DNA of 64,000 nt from Bifidobacterium tissieri. GTDB lineage: Bacteria; Actinomycetota; Actinomycetes; Actinomycetales; Bifidobacteriaceae. The number at the start of each line of letters is the position of its first letter. Within the stretch, counting starts at the first letter, position 1. The stretch covers positions 43,119 to 107,118 of the forward strand of contig NZ_MWWV01000007.1 of the NCBI RefSeq assembly GCF_002259645.1, written 5' to 3'. The notes beneath the pieces were generated by a model. It saw nothing but the letters and a program-made list of their open reading frames with translations, did no database searches and had not been told where the DNA came from. Of this stretch, positions 53,775-61,968 are shown piece by piece. Both the position numbers and the translations under genes were made by a program.

Positions 53775-55304
53775 CTACTTCGCCACGGAATCCCAATCGG
53801 ATCGTGCTGTGTTCTCCAGGGGGATGTCGAAGTCGGTCATCGCTGCCATCCACTTGGCGAACGAGCTGTCACCGCGTTCGCGTAGCTGCCGGTACAGTTC
53901 GGCAGCCAGATTCCGTCGGATCTCGTCGTACGCGGGCACGGTGTATACGTTGTTCAATTCATACGGATCGCAACGCAGATCGTAGAGTTCATCCATCGAT
54001 TCGTGGTTGATGACGAGTTTGAAATCATCGGTGCGAATCATACGCTGCTGAATGGGGAAGTGCAGACCATGGAATTCGCAGACGATGTTCTTGCGCCAAT
54101 CGGGCACGTCATCACCGTGAGCGAGCGCGGTGAGCGGACGGCCATCCTCCACAAGCGCAGGATCAATGCCGGCGATATCCATGATCGTGGCGGGGATGTC
54201 GATCAGTGATACGTATTCATCGCACACGTTGCCATGCGTCACACCAGGAATGCGCGCGATGAACGGAATGCGGTAGATATCGTCATACATGGCCGGGCCC
54301 TTGTCGTTGAGGCGGTGGGCTCCGGTGAATTCGCCGTGGTCGGCGCAGAAGAACATGGCGGTGTCATCCATGAGCCCGAGTTCTCGTGCGACGTCGAGGA
54401 TGCGTCCGATCTCGAAGTCGATCATGGCAACATATCCCCAGTACACGGCGATGAGCTTTTTCCACTGGTCGTTGTCGAACGACGATGTGGACCAATAGGT
54501 GGCGTAGTTCTGCTGCACGGGCGGCTTGCCGATCAATGAATCACCGAAGCTTTGTGGCAACGTCACGTCATTCGGGTCGATCAGATCGAACCATTCGTCA
54601 GGCAGGAAGTACGGCAGGTGTGGGCCGAAGAAATGCACATCAAGGCTGAACGGTTTGCCGGTGTCCTTGTAATCCTTGGCGTACTGGCGCAGTCGTGCGA
54701 TCGATCGGTCCGCGATAAAGCGCTCGAATGTGGCCTCTTCGGGCTGATCGAGTCGGGCCGCAATGATATGACCGTCGCGGTTGCCGGGCAGTTTGCCTCG
54801 CCAGATGTCATGCGCCTTGACCGGGGGCAATCCGTTCTCCTCAAGCCAAGCGACATACTCCTCGTTGGCTACGGGATTTTCAGCGCCCCAGAACGTGTCG
54901 TCATCCATGCCGAACTTATCGGGAAGATTGGTGCCGCAATGGTATTTGCCTACCATGCCCACGTTGTAGCCGTGGTCATGGAGTTCCTGAGTGTAGGTCC
55001 AGTCGTTTTCGGGAATGGCGGTGGAGTAGGCGATATTCCATTCGGGGTTGGCGAGTGTCTGGTGCTTGAACGGCAGTTGCCCGGTCAACATCGATGCACG
55101 TGCGGGAGTGCAGATGGCGGAAGGAGTAAATCCCTTGGTGAAACGACATCCGTCGGCGGCGAGGCTGTCGATGTTGGGCGTGCGTGCGTGTTCGTTGCCG
55201 AGGCATCCGAGCGTGTCGATACGGTGCTGGTCCGTCATGAACGTGATGACGTTGCGTACGTTGGCGGGGATGATGCGCTGGATGGCGGTTATGGGTTCGG
55301 ACAT
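53775..55304 (-). CDS. atsA: Sulfatase (Cys-type), likely GlcNAc-6-sulfatase
   Basis: 509 residues, no signal peptide, so cytoplasmic. The sulfatase signature is C65-T-P-A-R69 in SAICTPARASMLTG, with C65 the residue turned into formylglycine; metal-binding TFMTDQHR (N-terminal Asp) and CADHGEFTGAHR follow. ATG 55304 is chosen for AAGGAGC and gives MSEPITAIQ; the longer frame to 55439 lacks one. It is between the sugar porter and maturase genes on the same strand. By analogy with AtsA2 of B. breve it would desulfate GlcNAc-6-sulfate after uptake. Substrate not proven here. Confidence 0.92.
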   Translation of the reverse strand: MSEPITAIQRIIPANVRNVITFMTDQHRIDTLGCLGNEHARTPNIDSLAADGCRFTKGFTPSAICTPARASMLTGQLPFKHQTLANPEWNIAYSTAIPENDWTYTQELHDHGYNVGMVGKYHCGTNLPDKFGMDDDTFWGAENPVANEEYVAWLEENGLPPVKAHDIWRGKLPGNRDGHIIAARLDQPEEATFERFIADRSIARLRQYAKDYKDTGKPFSLDVHFFGPHLPYFLPDEWFDLIDPNDVTLPQSFGDSLIGKPPVQQNYATYWSTSSFDNDQWKKLIAVYWGYVAMIDFEIGRILDVARELGLMDDTAMFFCADHGEFTGAHRLNDKGPAMYDDIYRIPFIARIPGVTHGNVCDEYVSLIDIPATIMDIAGIDPALVEDGRPLTALAHGDDVPDWRKNIVCEFHGLHFPIQQRMIRTDDFKLVINHESMDELYDLRCDPYELNNVYTVPAYDEIRRNLAAELYRQLRERGDSSFAKWMAAMTDFDIPLENTARSDWDSVAK

Positions 55305-55478
55305 GGTTGGTGCTCCTTGGTGTGGCGAAATGATTGGCTTGTGATTGACAATAGTTGCGTTGGTGGCTGATGGGAGGGGAGTGCGTGATGGGATGCCGCA
55401 CGGGTTTGCCCCATCACGCACGTCGTATAGTGGCTCCATCCGGTGGAAAGAACCTCCGGAGGGTGGAGCCCGCCGGGA

Positions 55479-56903
55479 TCATCCCATATCCTCCAGTGAC
55501 TTGCCGCTGGTCTCGTGCAGGTACTTCTTGGCGAAGATCACGGCCATCACGCCGAAGAAGCAGTACATCCAGTAGGTGAACGACGGGGACCAGGCCACCA
55601 GGTATGGGAACATCAGCACGACCACGAGGTTCACGAAGAAGTCTGCTCCCGAGGCGAGCGACATGGCGCTACCGCGGATCTGGTTGGGGAACATCTCTCC
55701 CATCATCACGGAGAAGATCGGTCCCCACGAGGAGGTGAATCCAAGCAGGAAGCAGCACAGTGCCGCCACTGCGGCGAAACCGAGGATCGGGCTGCCGCTG
55801 ATGTCCGGGCCATTGGGCCCCTTGGGGGCGATGGTGAATACGGTAGCCACCACGGCGAGCGAGATGAAGATCAACGTGCCGCCGTAGATCAGCATGCGCT
55901 TGCGTCCTACCTTGTCCACAAGCAGGATGCCGGTGGTTACGCCGATGATCTTGAACACACTGAGAATAAGAGTCTGCTGGAATGCTGCAGACTCAGGGAT
56001 GCCCACGGATTCGAACAGCGTGTTGGAATAGAAGAAAATGCCGTTGGTGCCGGTGAGCTGCTGGAAGGCGGCGAGCGCCATGCCCACGAACACGAGTCCC
56101 TTCCATTGCGACTTCAGTACGGCGATCATGCCCATGCGCTCAGTGCCTTCCTCGCCCAGCGAGGCGTGAATGGCGGCGACCTGTGCCGGTACATCATCGC
56201 GGCCGGTGACCTTGGCAAGTACCTTGGCGGCTTCCTCGGTGCGTCCCTTGGCGACCAGATACCGCGGAGATTCGGGGATGATCGCAGTGAGCACGATGTA
56301 GAAAATCGCGGGGATAAGCAGGAACAGGAACATGAACTGCCATGCCTTGAGGCCGAATGCCATTTCAGCGGTGGAAGAACCGGCGATATTGGTAACGACC
56401 AGATTCACGATAGCGGCGAACAGCAGGCCGAGAATGATGGCAAGCTGACGGAACGAAATCAATCGGCCGCGAATGCGAGCGGGGGAGATCTCGGCTACAT
56501 ATCCGGGGGCCACGGTAGTTGCCGCGCCGAATCCCATACCGCCTAACACGCGGCAAAACAGCAGGAAGAAGTAGCCGCCAAGCCACGGGGAGAATGCGCC
56601 GAAGATGGCTTCGAACAGCAACAATGGTCCGGCACACATGAGTACGGTTTTGCGTCCGATGTGATCAGACAGACGGCCGGCGATGACGGATCCGATCAGA
56701 CCGCCGATGATGCCGGCGGCTCCGGCGACGCCTTTGGCGAATGATCCGAGCTGGAATTCTGTGCCGACGGCGCTGATGGCACCATTGAGCACCATGCCTT
56801 CGAAACCGTAGAACAACGGACCGAGTGTGACGATGAGGGCCAAGGTGGTGGCGTAGCGTTCCGCGCTGCGCACCTTGGCGGGTAGGACTTCCTGTGATGT
56901 CAT
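55479..56903 (-). CDS. atsT: MFS sugar porter, probable sulfated-GlcNAc uptake
   Basis: 474 residues, 12 membrane segments of the sugar porter family. Family motifs are present: GRLSDHIGRKTVL between helices 2 and 3, PESPRYLVAKGR after helix 6, QQLTGTNGIFFY in helix 7 and KVGRKRMLI. ATG 56903 follows AAAGGAGA. It is the first gene of the minus-strand operon with the sulfatase and maturase, and it lies just downstream of a 19-bp palindrome that may bind the ROK regulator. Confidence 0.88.
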   Translation of the reverse strand: MTSQEVLPAKVRSAERYATTLALIVTLGPLFYGFEGMVLNGAISAVGTEFQLGSFAKGVAGAAGIIGGLIGSVIAGRLSDHIGRKTVLMCAGPLLLFEAIFGAFSPWLGGYFFLLFCRVLGGMGFGAATTVAPGYVAEISPARIRGRLISFRQLAIILGLLFAAIVNLVVTNIAGSSTAEMAFGLKAWQFMFLFLLIPAIFYIVLTAIIPESPRYLVAKGRTEEAAKVLAKVTGRDDVPAQVAAIHASLGEEGTERMGMIAVLKSQWKGLVFVGMALAAFQQLTGTNGIFFYSNTLFESVGIPESAAFQQTLILSVFKIIGVTTGILLVDKVGRKRMLIYGGTLIFISLAVVATVFTIAPKGPNGPDISGSPILGFAAVAALCCFLLGFTSSWGPIFSVMMGEMFPNQIRGSAMSLASGADFFVNLVVVLMFPYLVAWSPSFTYWMYCFFGVMAVIFAKKYLHETSGKSLEDMG

Positions 56904-56980
56904 GATCTCTCCTTTGAGCTGTGCGTTAGGTTTCCCGGTCCCAACGTTGAACCCAGTATACACGAAAATGTAAAGAAAGA

Positions 56981-56999
56981 TGACATTTGAGAAATGTCA
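56981..56999 (-). promoter_or_regulatory. Candidate ROK-regulator operator upstream of the sulfatase operon
   Basis: TGACATTT-GAG-AAATGTCA is a perfect 8+3+8 palindrome 78 bases before the sugar porter start. A partial AAATGT/TGACAT pair sits before the ROK gene at 58428. The rest of the 459-base gap (56904-57362) holds the terminator at 57280 and no gene. Confidence 0.55.
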
Positions 57000-57279
57000 A
57001 CGAGTCTCACTGTAGAAAAGCCTGTGTTTCTTTGAAATTAAGCCATTGTTGCCGATGTGTAATTGAAGGATTGCAGGGGGTGATGTCTTCTATGGCTCTT
57101 ATTTGTAACCGATATTGATGTTTATGCTCTGTTGTGAAGCGATGAGGGTGTGGCGGTTCGGCGGATCATTCACTGCATGTCTGTTTGGCTGTCGTCTCTT
57201 GTTCGGGGCTACGCGTGGGTTCAATCGTTGTACGCAAGTCTTGGTGAAGTCTTCGTCTTGGTACGGTTTCGTGGGAATG

Positions 57280-57328
57280 CATAACGCCTGCTGGCGAACC
57301 GAGTGGAGGTCCGCCAGCAGGCGTTATG
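57280..57328. terminator. 17-bp perfect stem-loop after the mutarotase gene
   Basis: CATAACGCCTGCTGGCG (57280-57296) and CGCCAGCAGGCGTTATG (57312-57328) pair perfectly around 15 bases. It follows the minus-strand gene at 57363 by 35 bases. No clear U-tract on that strand. Confidence 0.65.
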
Positions 57329-57362
57329 ACTGTGATGTTTTCGTTGATCGGTTTCGGCAGCC

Positions 57363-58256
57363 CTACTCCACGTGGATGGTCTGGCTCAACGTGGCGGACT
57401 CACCGGGGTTGAGTGTCGTCGCGTTGTCCCGACAGTTGGCGGCCTCCACGCAGACGAAGCTACGCCATTCGCCGGCTTCCATGTCGCCGATCGCATTGCC
57501 GGCGTCCTCTCCCGGATTCCAGACCACGGTGTTCTTCGAGCCGCTCTTGCCGACCGTGATCATGCGCCCCAGACGCTCGTCGAGGATGCGAACCACATCA
57601 TGCCTGTTCTCGCCGCCGGCGAAGTAGATGCGGTCGACCATATTGCCGTCGAAGGTGATCGGCTCGTCGGCCTGTACTCGTTTCGGGTCGTCGTCAAGTG
57701 TGGTGTCGAGAAATTCGGTGCCTTCCAGTCCGCTTACCTGTACGTGCTCGATGTCGCCGATGGCGAAGTACGTGTGAAGCGCTGATTCGTAGATGAACGG
57801 CATGTCACCGGTATTCGTCACGGTCAGTGAAGCTTGGAATTCCGCGCCGCAGTGCACTTCGTACGTGGCGTTGAACGCGGCCGGGCGTTCCGTTGACCCG
57901 CTGAGTGTGGCGAGCCAGTCCGGGTGCCCGTCGGCGGAGTCGAGTGTGTATCGGGCGAATGCGTCGGTGCTTGTGTCCTTGTCGTAATGCCAGAAGGAGA
58001 TGCGTCCGAAGCCGTGCTTGGGGTTCTTGCTGGCGATGTGGCCGTCGACGAAGCCGGAGTTGAACCAGGGGAAGATCACGGGGATGCCGCCACGGATGGC
58101 GGTTCCTGCGGAGAGATGCACGGCCTTGGGATGCCACAGCACGCTGGGCTGACCGTTCGGAGCCCATTCCAGTACATGTGCGCCATAATCTGAGATGGTT
58201 GCGTTGGCGTCGTCGTTGACGAAATCGCGCGAGATAAAGCAGTCGTTCATGAGCAT
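57363..58256 (-). CDS. Aldose 1-epimerase / hexose-6-phosphate mutarotase family protein
   Basis: 297 residues, cytoplasmic. The YeaD-like galactose-mutarotase fold is seen in VLWHPKAVHLSAGTAIRGGIPVIFPWF, the KHGFGRISFWH stretch with catalytic His, and ESALHTYFAIGDIEHVQVSGLEG; the C-terminal VVWNPGEDAGNAIGDMEAGEWRSFVCVEAAN carries the catalytic Glu region. It likely interconverts anomers of hexose-6-phosphates. It sits between the sulfatase operon and the ROK regulator. ATG 58256 or 58250; no clear ribosome site. Confidence 0.88.
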   Translation of the reverse strand: MLMNDCFISRDFVNDDANATISDYGAHVLEWAPNGQPSVLWHPKAVHLSAGTAIRGGIPVIFPWFNSGFVDGHIASKNPKHGFGRISFWHYDKDTSTDAFARYTLDSADGHPDWLATLSGSTERPAAFNATYEVHCGAEFQASLTVTNTGDMPFIYESALHTYFAIGDIEHVQVSGLEGTEFLDTTLDDDPKRVQADEPITFDGNMVDRIYFAGGENRHDVVRILDERLGRMITVGKSGSKNTVVWNPGEDAGNAIGDMEAGEWRSFVCVEAANCRDNATTLNPGESATLSQTIHVE

Positions 58257-58427
58257 CAGTATAGGCCATGTGAGTTGGGGTGCTGTTCTCTTGATTGCTT
58301 TATTGTATTGTGTCTTTACAAAAAATTCCCTTGCGGAAGATTCTTGCTATGTGAGGTCTTTTGAGGATTTTCGGCTTCGATGTCTATGCGTACTGGATGG
58401 CAAAATATACAATTATGTGATATAAAG

Positions 58428-58446
58428 TAAATGTAGTTGACATAAA
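58428..58446 (+). promoter_or_regulatory. Candidate operator in the AT-rich leader of the ROK regulator
   Basis: TAAATGTAGTTGACATAAA holds the half-sites AAATGT and TGACAT of the palindrome at 56981 in the opposite arrangement. A perfect TAGGCGA-TG-TCGCCTA hairpin (58456-58471) follows. The 58257-58450 stretch is unusually AT-rich for the window. Confidence 0.4.
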
Positions 58447-58659
58447 AGGTGCAGTTAGGCGATGTCGCCTAGCGGTTTTCGTATGGAAAGGACGACGATG
58501 TGTGTCGAACGCGCTGCCGAACCTCGCATATCGTTGTCGCATGACTATTCATGGTCGAATAATGCGACAGCGATGGCGGATTTGGGCGCGCCTCAACGGA
58601 CAATGGGATGGTCCGGCAATCTTGAAGCCGGTGTTCACGGAGAGCTCCAAGGAGAGACT

Positions 58660-59853
58660 ATGCCCAAAACGTTGAAGTCAGACCCGTCCGATGTCCGAGC
58701 CCGTAACATCCGGGCTGTCTTCCGGTTGCTGTTCCCCGCGGAACAGATGTCCCGCGCCGAACTTGGCCGTCGTGTGGGGTTGTCCCGTATGGCGATCAGC
58801 GAAGTGGTGGGCGAAATGACGGAGAACCGGCTGCTACGTGAGACCGGTGTGGACAGCCGCTCTGGCCGTGGCAAACGATCCGTTATGTTGGTGGTTGACC
58901 CGGATGGCTGGCGTATCGTATCCATCGATCTCACTCAGCAGTTCGTGATTCGCGGGGCGCTGGTGGATCTATGTGGTCGAATTGTCGACCGTGTGGAGAT
59001 TCCCTGCGAGAACATGGGCGATGTGCCGCTCGAAATCGTAGGGGAACTCTGCGAAAAACTGCTATCCATGACTGACCGTCCTCTACTCGGCATGGGAGTG
59101 TCCGTCCCTGGCGTGGTGGGACAGGACGGTACCGTAATTCGCTCCGTCAATCTTGGATGGACGAATGTGCCTCTCAGGCAGCGTATTGAGACTCGGTTCC
59201 ATGTTCCCGCGGTGGTGTCCAACGACACCAATATGGCGTTGCTGGGAGAGTGCTACTTTGGCGACTGTTCCGCGGACTCCGTATTTATCAAAATCGGACA
59301 GGGTGTTGGCGCTGCGGTCTGCGTAAACGGCGAGATCGTGGAAGGATGCGGATATGCGGCCGGTGAGATCGGACACGTGGTCGTGGACCCCAAGGGTCCT
59401 CGATGCGTGTGCGGCAAGCGCGGCTGTCTCGAAGCGTTGCTGTCGGTATCGTATCTGCGTGAGCGGATCGACGCCGAACCTGAGGATCGTACTGCCATAC
59501 TCTCTGAAGCCGGACAACGCCTTGGCCGTGCATTAGCCATGACGGTAAGCCTGCTGGATTTGAGCGACGTTTCGGTGTTTGGCCCTCCCGAGATCGTCGG
59601 TGAGGCGTTCATCGGATCCATGCGCGAAGAACTGGAATCCTGCATTTCTGCGGACTATCGCAATACCCCATCGTTGCATCGTTGCCAGCAGGGCGACGAT
59701 CTGGTGCTGCGGGGTCAAGCGGTAGCCGTGATTCGTGGTCTGCTTGACAGCGTCCACAGCCGTGGTCTGGTGGAGGACGTTGTGCACTTCACCTCGGAAG
59801 GAGAACAATCACATCATGACCCAGACGAACATAGTGGTAAGTCCGGCGACTGA
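58660..59853 (+). CDS. ROK-family transcriptional regulator
   Basis: 397 residues: N-terminal winged helix (SRAELGRRVGLSRMAISEVVGEM, about 30-60) and a ROK domain with SIDLTQQFVIRGALVDL, GVGAAVCVNGEIVEG and the zinc motif CVCGKRGCLEAL. The degenerate phosphate loop means a sugar-sensing regulator, not a kinase. ATG 58660 follows AAGGAGA; an in-frame ATG at 58498 with its own AAAGGA would add 54 residues. It is likely the counterpart of AtsR2, controlling the sulfatase operon and its own operon with the kinase, nagB and nagA. Its 3' end overlaps the kinase gene by 38 bases. Confidence 0.88.
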   Translation: MPKTLKSDPSDVRARNIRAVFRLLFPAEQMSRAELGRRVGLSRMAISEVVGEMTENRLLRETGVDSRSGRGKRSVMLVVDPDGWRIVSIDLTQQFVIRGALVDLCGRIVDRVEIPCENMGDVPLEIVGELCEKLLSMTDRPLLGMGVSVPGVVGQDGTVIRSVNLGWTNVPLRQRIETRFHVPAVVSNDTNMALLGECYFGDCSADSVFIKIGQGVGAAVCVNGEIVEGCGYAAGEIGHVVVDPKGPRCVCGKRGCLEALLSVSYLRERIDAEPEDRTAILSEAGQRLGRALAMTVSLLDLSDVSVFGPPEIVGEAFIGSMREELESCISADYRNTPSLHRCQQGDDLVLRGQAVAVIRGLLDSVHSRGLVEDVVHFTSEGEQSHHDPDEHSGKSGD

Positions 59854-60871
59854 CGCTTTCGCCCAAACTGCCCGACTGCGCATCGGCGTGGATGTGGGCG
59901 GTACCAAGATAGAAGGCGTGCTTGTCGATGCAGACGAGCACGCTCTGCGTGGGGGCGTTGGTGTGCGTGTGCTTGACAGTGTGCGAGTGCCGGCGCGACG
60001 TGGTGAACGCCAAGTGGTGGAGGATGTTTCCACGGTGGTGAATGCGATGATGCATTCCGAGGCGGCGCTGCACGTCTCTGACGACAACGACAGTGGGATG
60101 TCTCGTTTCGTCGGTGTCGGTATCGGTACACCAGGCCGTGTGGATAGTGCCGCCGGCGTGGTGGAGAATATTGCGAATCTTGATGTGTCGCGACTTGACA
60201 TTTCGAACGAAATCGGTGCCGCATGCGGTCTGTCGGTGCGCGTGGAAAATGACGTCAATGCGGCGGCTTTGGGCGCCTATGCATTGATCGGCGGAGGCAA
60301 CCATGTCGGTCATGATGTCAACATTTCTGATGACACGGATGACACGGTTGCATTCCTGAATTTGGGTACTGGTTTGGCGGCGGGGATTCTGCGCAACGGT
60401 CGGCTCGACCATGGCTCAAGCGGTGTGGTCGGCGAGATCGGTCATATCCCGGTGGAACGTCACCGATGGCAGTGCCCCTGTGGGCAGTGTGGATGTCTGG
60501 AAACCGCTGCCGGAGGCGGAGCGATCATCCGTCAGTGGCCGCAGGCGAATCCTCCCATGCCCGATGTGCTCGCCAAGGCGTCCGATCCTTCGTCCCCTGA
60601 CTACGAGTTGGCCATGGACGTGAAGCGAACGGTGATCGGTGCTATTGCCGACGCCATCGACATTCTTGCCGTGACCGTGGATCCTCGGGTGATCATGATC
60701 GGCGGTGGCACGGCCCGGACTGGTGAACCGCTAATGGCTGCGATCCAAGAGGAACTGTGCCGTCGTGAGAAAAACAGCCGTTTCATCGAATCGCTGCACC
60801 TGTGCGACAGGTTATTTCTGGTGCCGGGTACTGAGCCGGTCGGCGCGATCGGAGCCGCGTTGTCGGCGTAG
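59816..60871 (+). CDS. nagK: ROK sugar kinase, probable N-acetylglucosamine kinase
   Basis: 351 residues. ATP-binding IGVDVGGTKIEGVLVD near 24-38, GVGIGTPGRVD, sugar-binding VENDVNAAALG and GEIGHIPVERHRWQCPCGQCGCLE with the HCxCGxxGC zinc ligands. Position between the ROK regulator and nagB/nagA implies GlcNAc as substrate. The loops at 72-100 and 165-185 are rich in Asp/His, an unusual insertion. AAGGAG is 12 bases before ATG 59816, longer than usual, perhaps because translation is coupled to the overlapping regulator gene. Confidence 0.86.
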   Translation: MTQTNIVVSPATDAFAQTARLRIGVDVGGTKIEGVLVDADEHALRGGVGVRVLDSVRVPARRGERQVVEDVSTVVNAMMHSEAALHVSDDNDSGMSRFVGVGIGTPGRVDSAAGVVENIANLDVSRLDISNEIGAACGLSVRVENDVNAAALGAYALIGGGNHVGHDVNISDDTDDTVAFLNLGTGLAAGILRNGRLDHGSSGVVGEIGHIPVERHRWQCPCGQCGCLETAAGGGAIIRQWPQANPPMPDVLAKASDPSSPDYELAMDVKRTVIGAIADAIDILAVTVDPRVIMIGGGTARTGEPLMAAIQEELCRREKNSRFIESLHLCDRLFLVPGTEPVGAIGAALSA

Positions 60872-60925
60872 CCGAAATCGTCAAACAATCACAATCCAAC
60901 CACCAATTAGAAAGGAAAGTGCATC

Positions 60926-61714
60926 ATGGCGGAAGTCATTATTGTGAAGGATCAGGATGAGGCGGGTGAGATCTATGCGCGTTGCGTGGCTGATCTCATC
61001 AAAACCAAGCCCGATTGCGTATTGGGCCTTGCCACCGGATCCAGCCCGCTGGCTGGATATCGGCATCTCGCCAAGATCGTGCATGACGAACACATCAACG
61101 TCTCCTCGGTCCGCGGATTTGCCCTCGACGAGTACGCCGGGTTGGACCCGGAGCATCCTGAATCGTACCGTAGTGTGATCACACGAACCGTGGTGGAGCC
61201 GATTGGTCTCACTCCGGATCTTGTGCACGTGCCCAACGGTAATCTTGATACGATCCGCGAGGCAGGGCATGAATATGATGCCGCCATTGAGGCCGCTGGC
61301 GGAGTAGATCTGCAGATTCTGGGTATCGGCACGGACGGGCATATCGGATTCAACGAGCCGGGAAGCTCTCTCGCCTCAGGAACCCGTATCAAGACACTCA
61401 CCGAGCAGACCCGAATCGATAACGCGCGGTTCTTCGATGGTGATGTGGATAAGGTCCCCACGCACTGCATTACGCAGGGCATCGGCACGATCATGAAGGC
61501 GCGGCATCTGGTGCTGATGGCGTTTGGCGATGGCAAGGCAGAAGCCGTGGCGGAGACCGTGGAAGGCGGTGTCAGCTCACTGTGCCCGGCGTCAGCACTG
61601 CAGTTGCATCCGCATGCCACGGTGATCGTGGATGAGGCGGCGGCATCGCGGTTGCGGAATAAGGACTATTACCGCTGGGCATATGCGCACAAGCCGGCTT
61701 GGCAAGGTATCTGA
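60926..61714 (+). CDS. nagB: Glucosamine-6-phosphate deaminase
   Basis: 262 residues, complete. Phosphate-binding LGLATGSSPL, FALDEYAGLDPEHPESY (catalytic Asp/His region), GIGTDGHIGFNEPGSSL and LVLMAFGDGKAEAV are NagB hallmarks. It makes fructose-6-phosphate and ammonia from GlcN-6-P. AAAGGA lies before ATG 60926. A GTGTGATCACAC palindrome is embedded in the gene at 61173-61184. Confidence 0.97.
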   Translation: MAEVIIVKDQDEAGEIYARCVADLIKTKPDCVLGLATGSSPLAGYRHLAKIVHDEHINVSSVRGFALDEYAGLDPEHPESYRSVITRTVVEPIGLTPDLVHVPNGNLDTIREAGHEYDAAIEAAGGVDLQILGIGTDGHIGFNEPGSSLASGTRIKTLTEQTRIDNARFFDGDVDKVPTHCITQGIGTIMKARHLVLMAFGDGKAEAVAETVEGGVSSLCPASALQLHPHATVIVDEAAASRLRNKDYYRWAYAHKPAWQGI

Positions 61715-61726
61715 GCGATTGCGCGG

Positions 61727-61765
61727 CCGAACACCTGCCGCATGCGGTTGTTCGGTTGGCGTTTT
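61727..61765 (+). terminator. Terminator between nagB and nagA
   Basis: CCGAACA (61727-61733) pairs with TGTTCGG (61749-61755) around an inner CCGCATGCGG; TTTT follows at 61762, immediately overlapping a TATAAT that could be the nagA promoter. GTCAGAC is repeated twice just after (61771-61784). Confidence 0.65.
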
Positions 61766-61968
61766 ATAATGTCAGACGTCAGACAAATTGGTGACTGATT
61801 GGCGGCAGGGAAGCCGTCGTTCGTGTCGCCGAACCGATACAAACCCAATACAGTGGACCGATGTGGATTGGATGTCGTCGTTGTCCGCGCTCGTTGTCGG
61901 CATCACCGACGGCGGACAAGCGCGTAAACCTGACGGATGATCCACGATCGGGCGGAAAGAAACGGGAC

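Noticed and set aside
57115..57627. 170-codon plus-strand frame overlapping the mutarotase 3' end
   Set aside because: It runs through the terminator hairpin and antisense to a conserved gene; no ribosome site or family.
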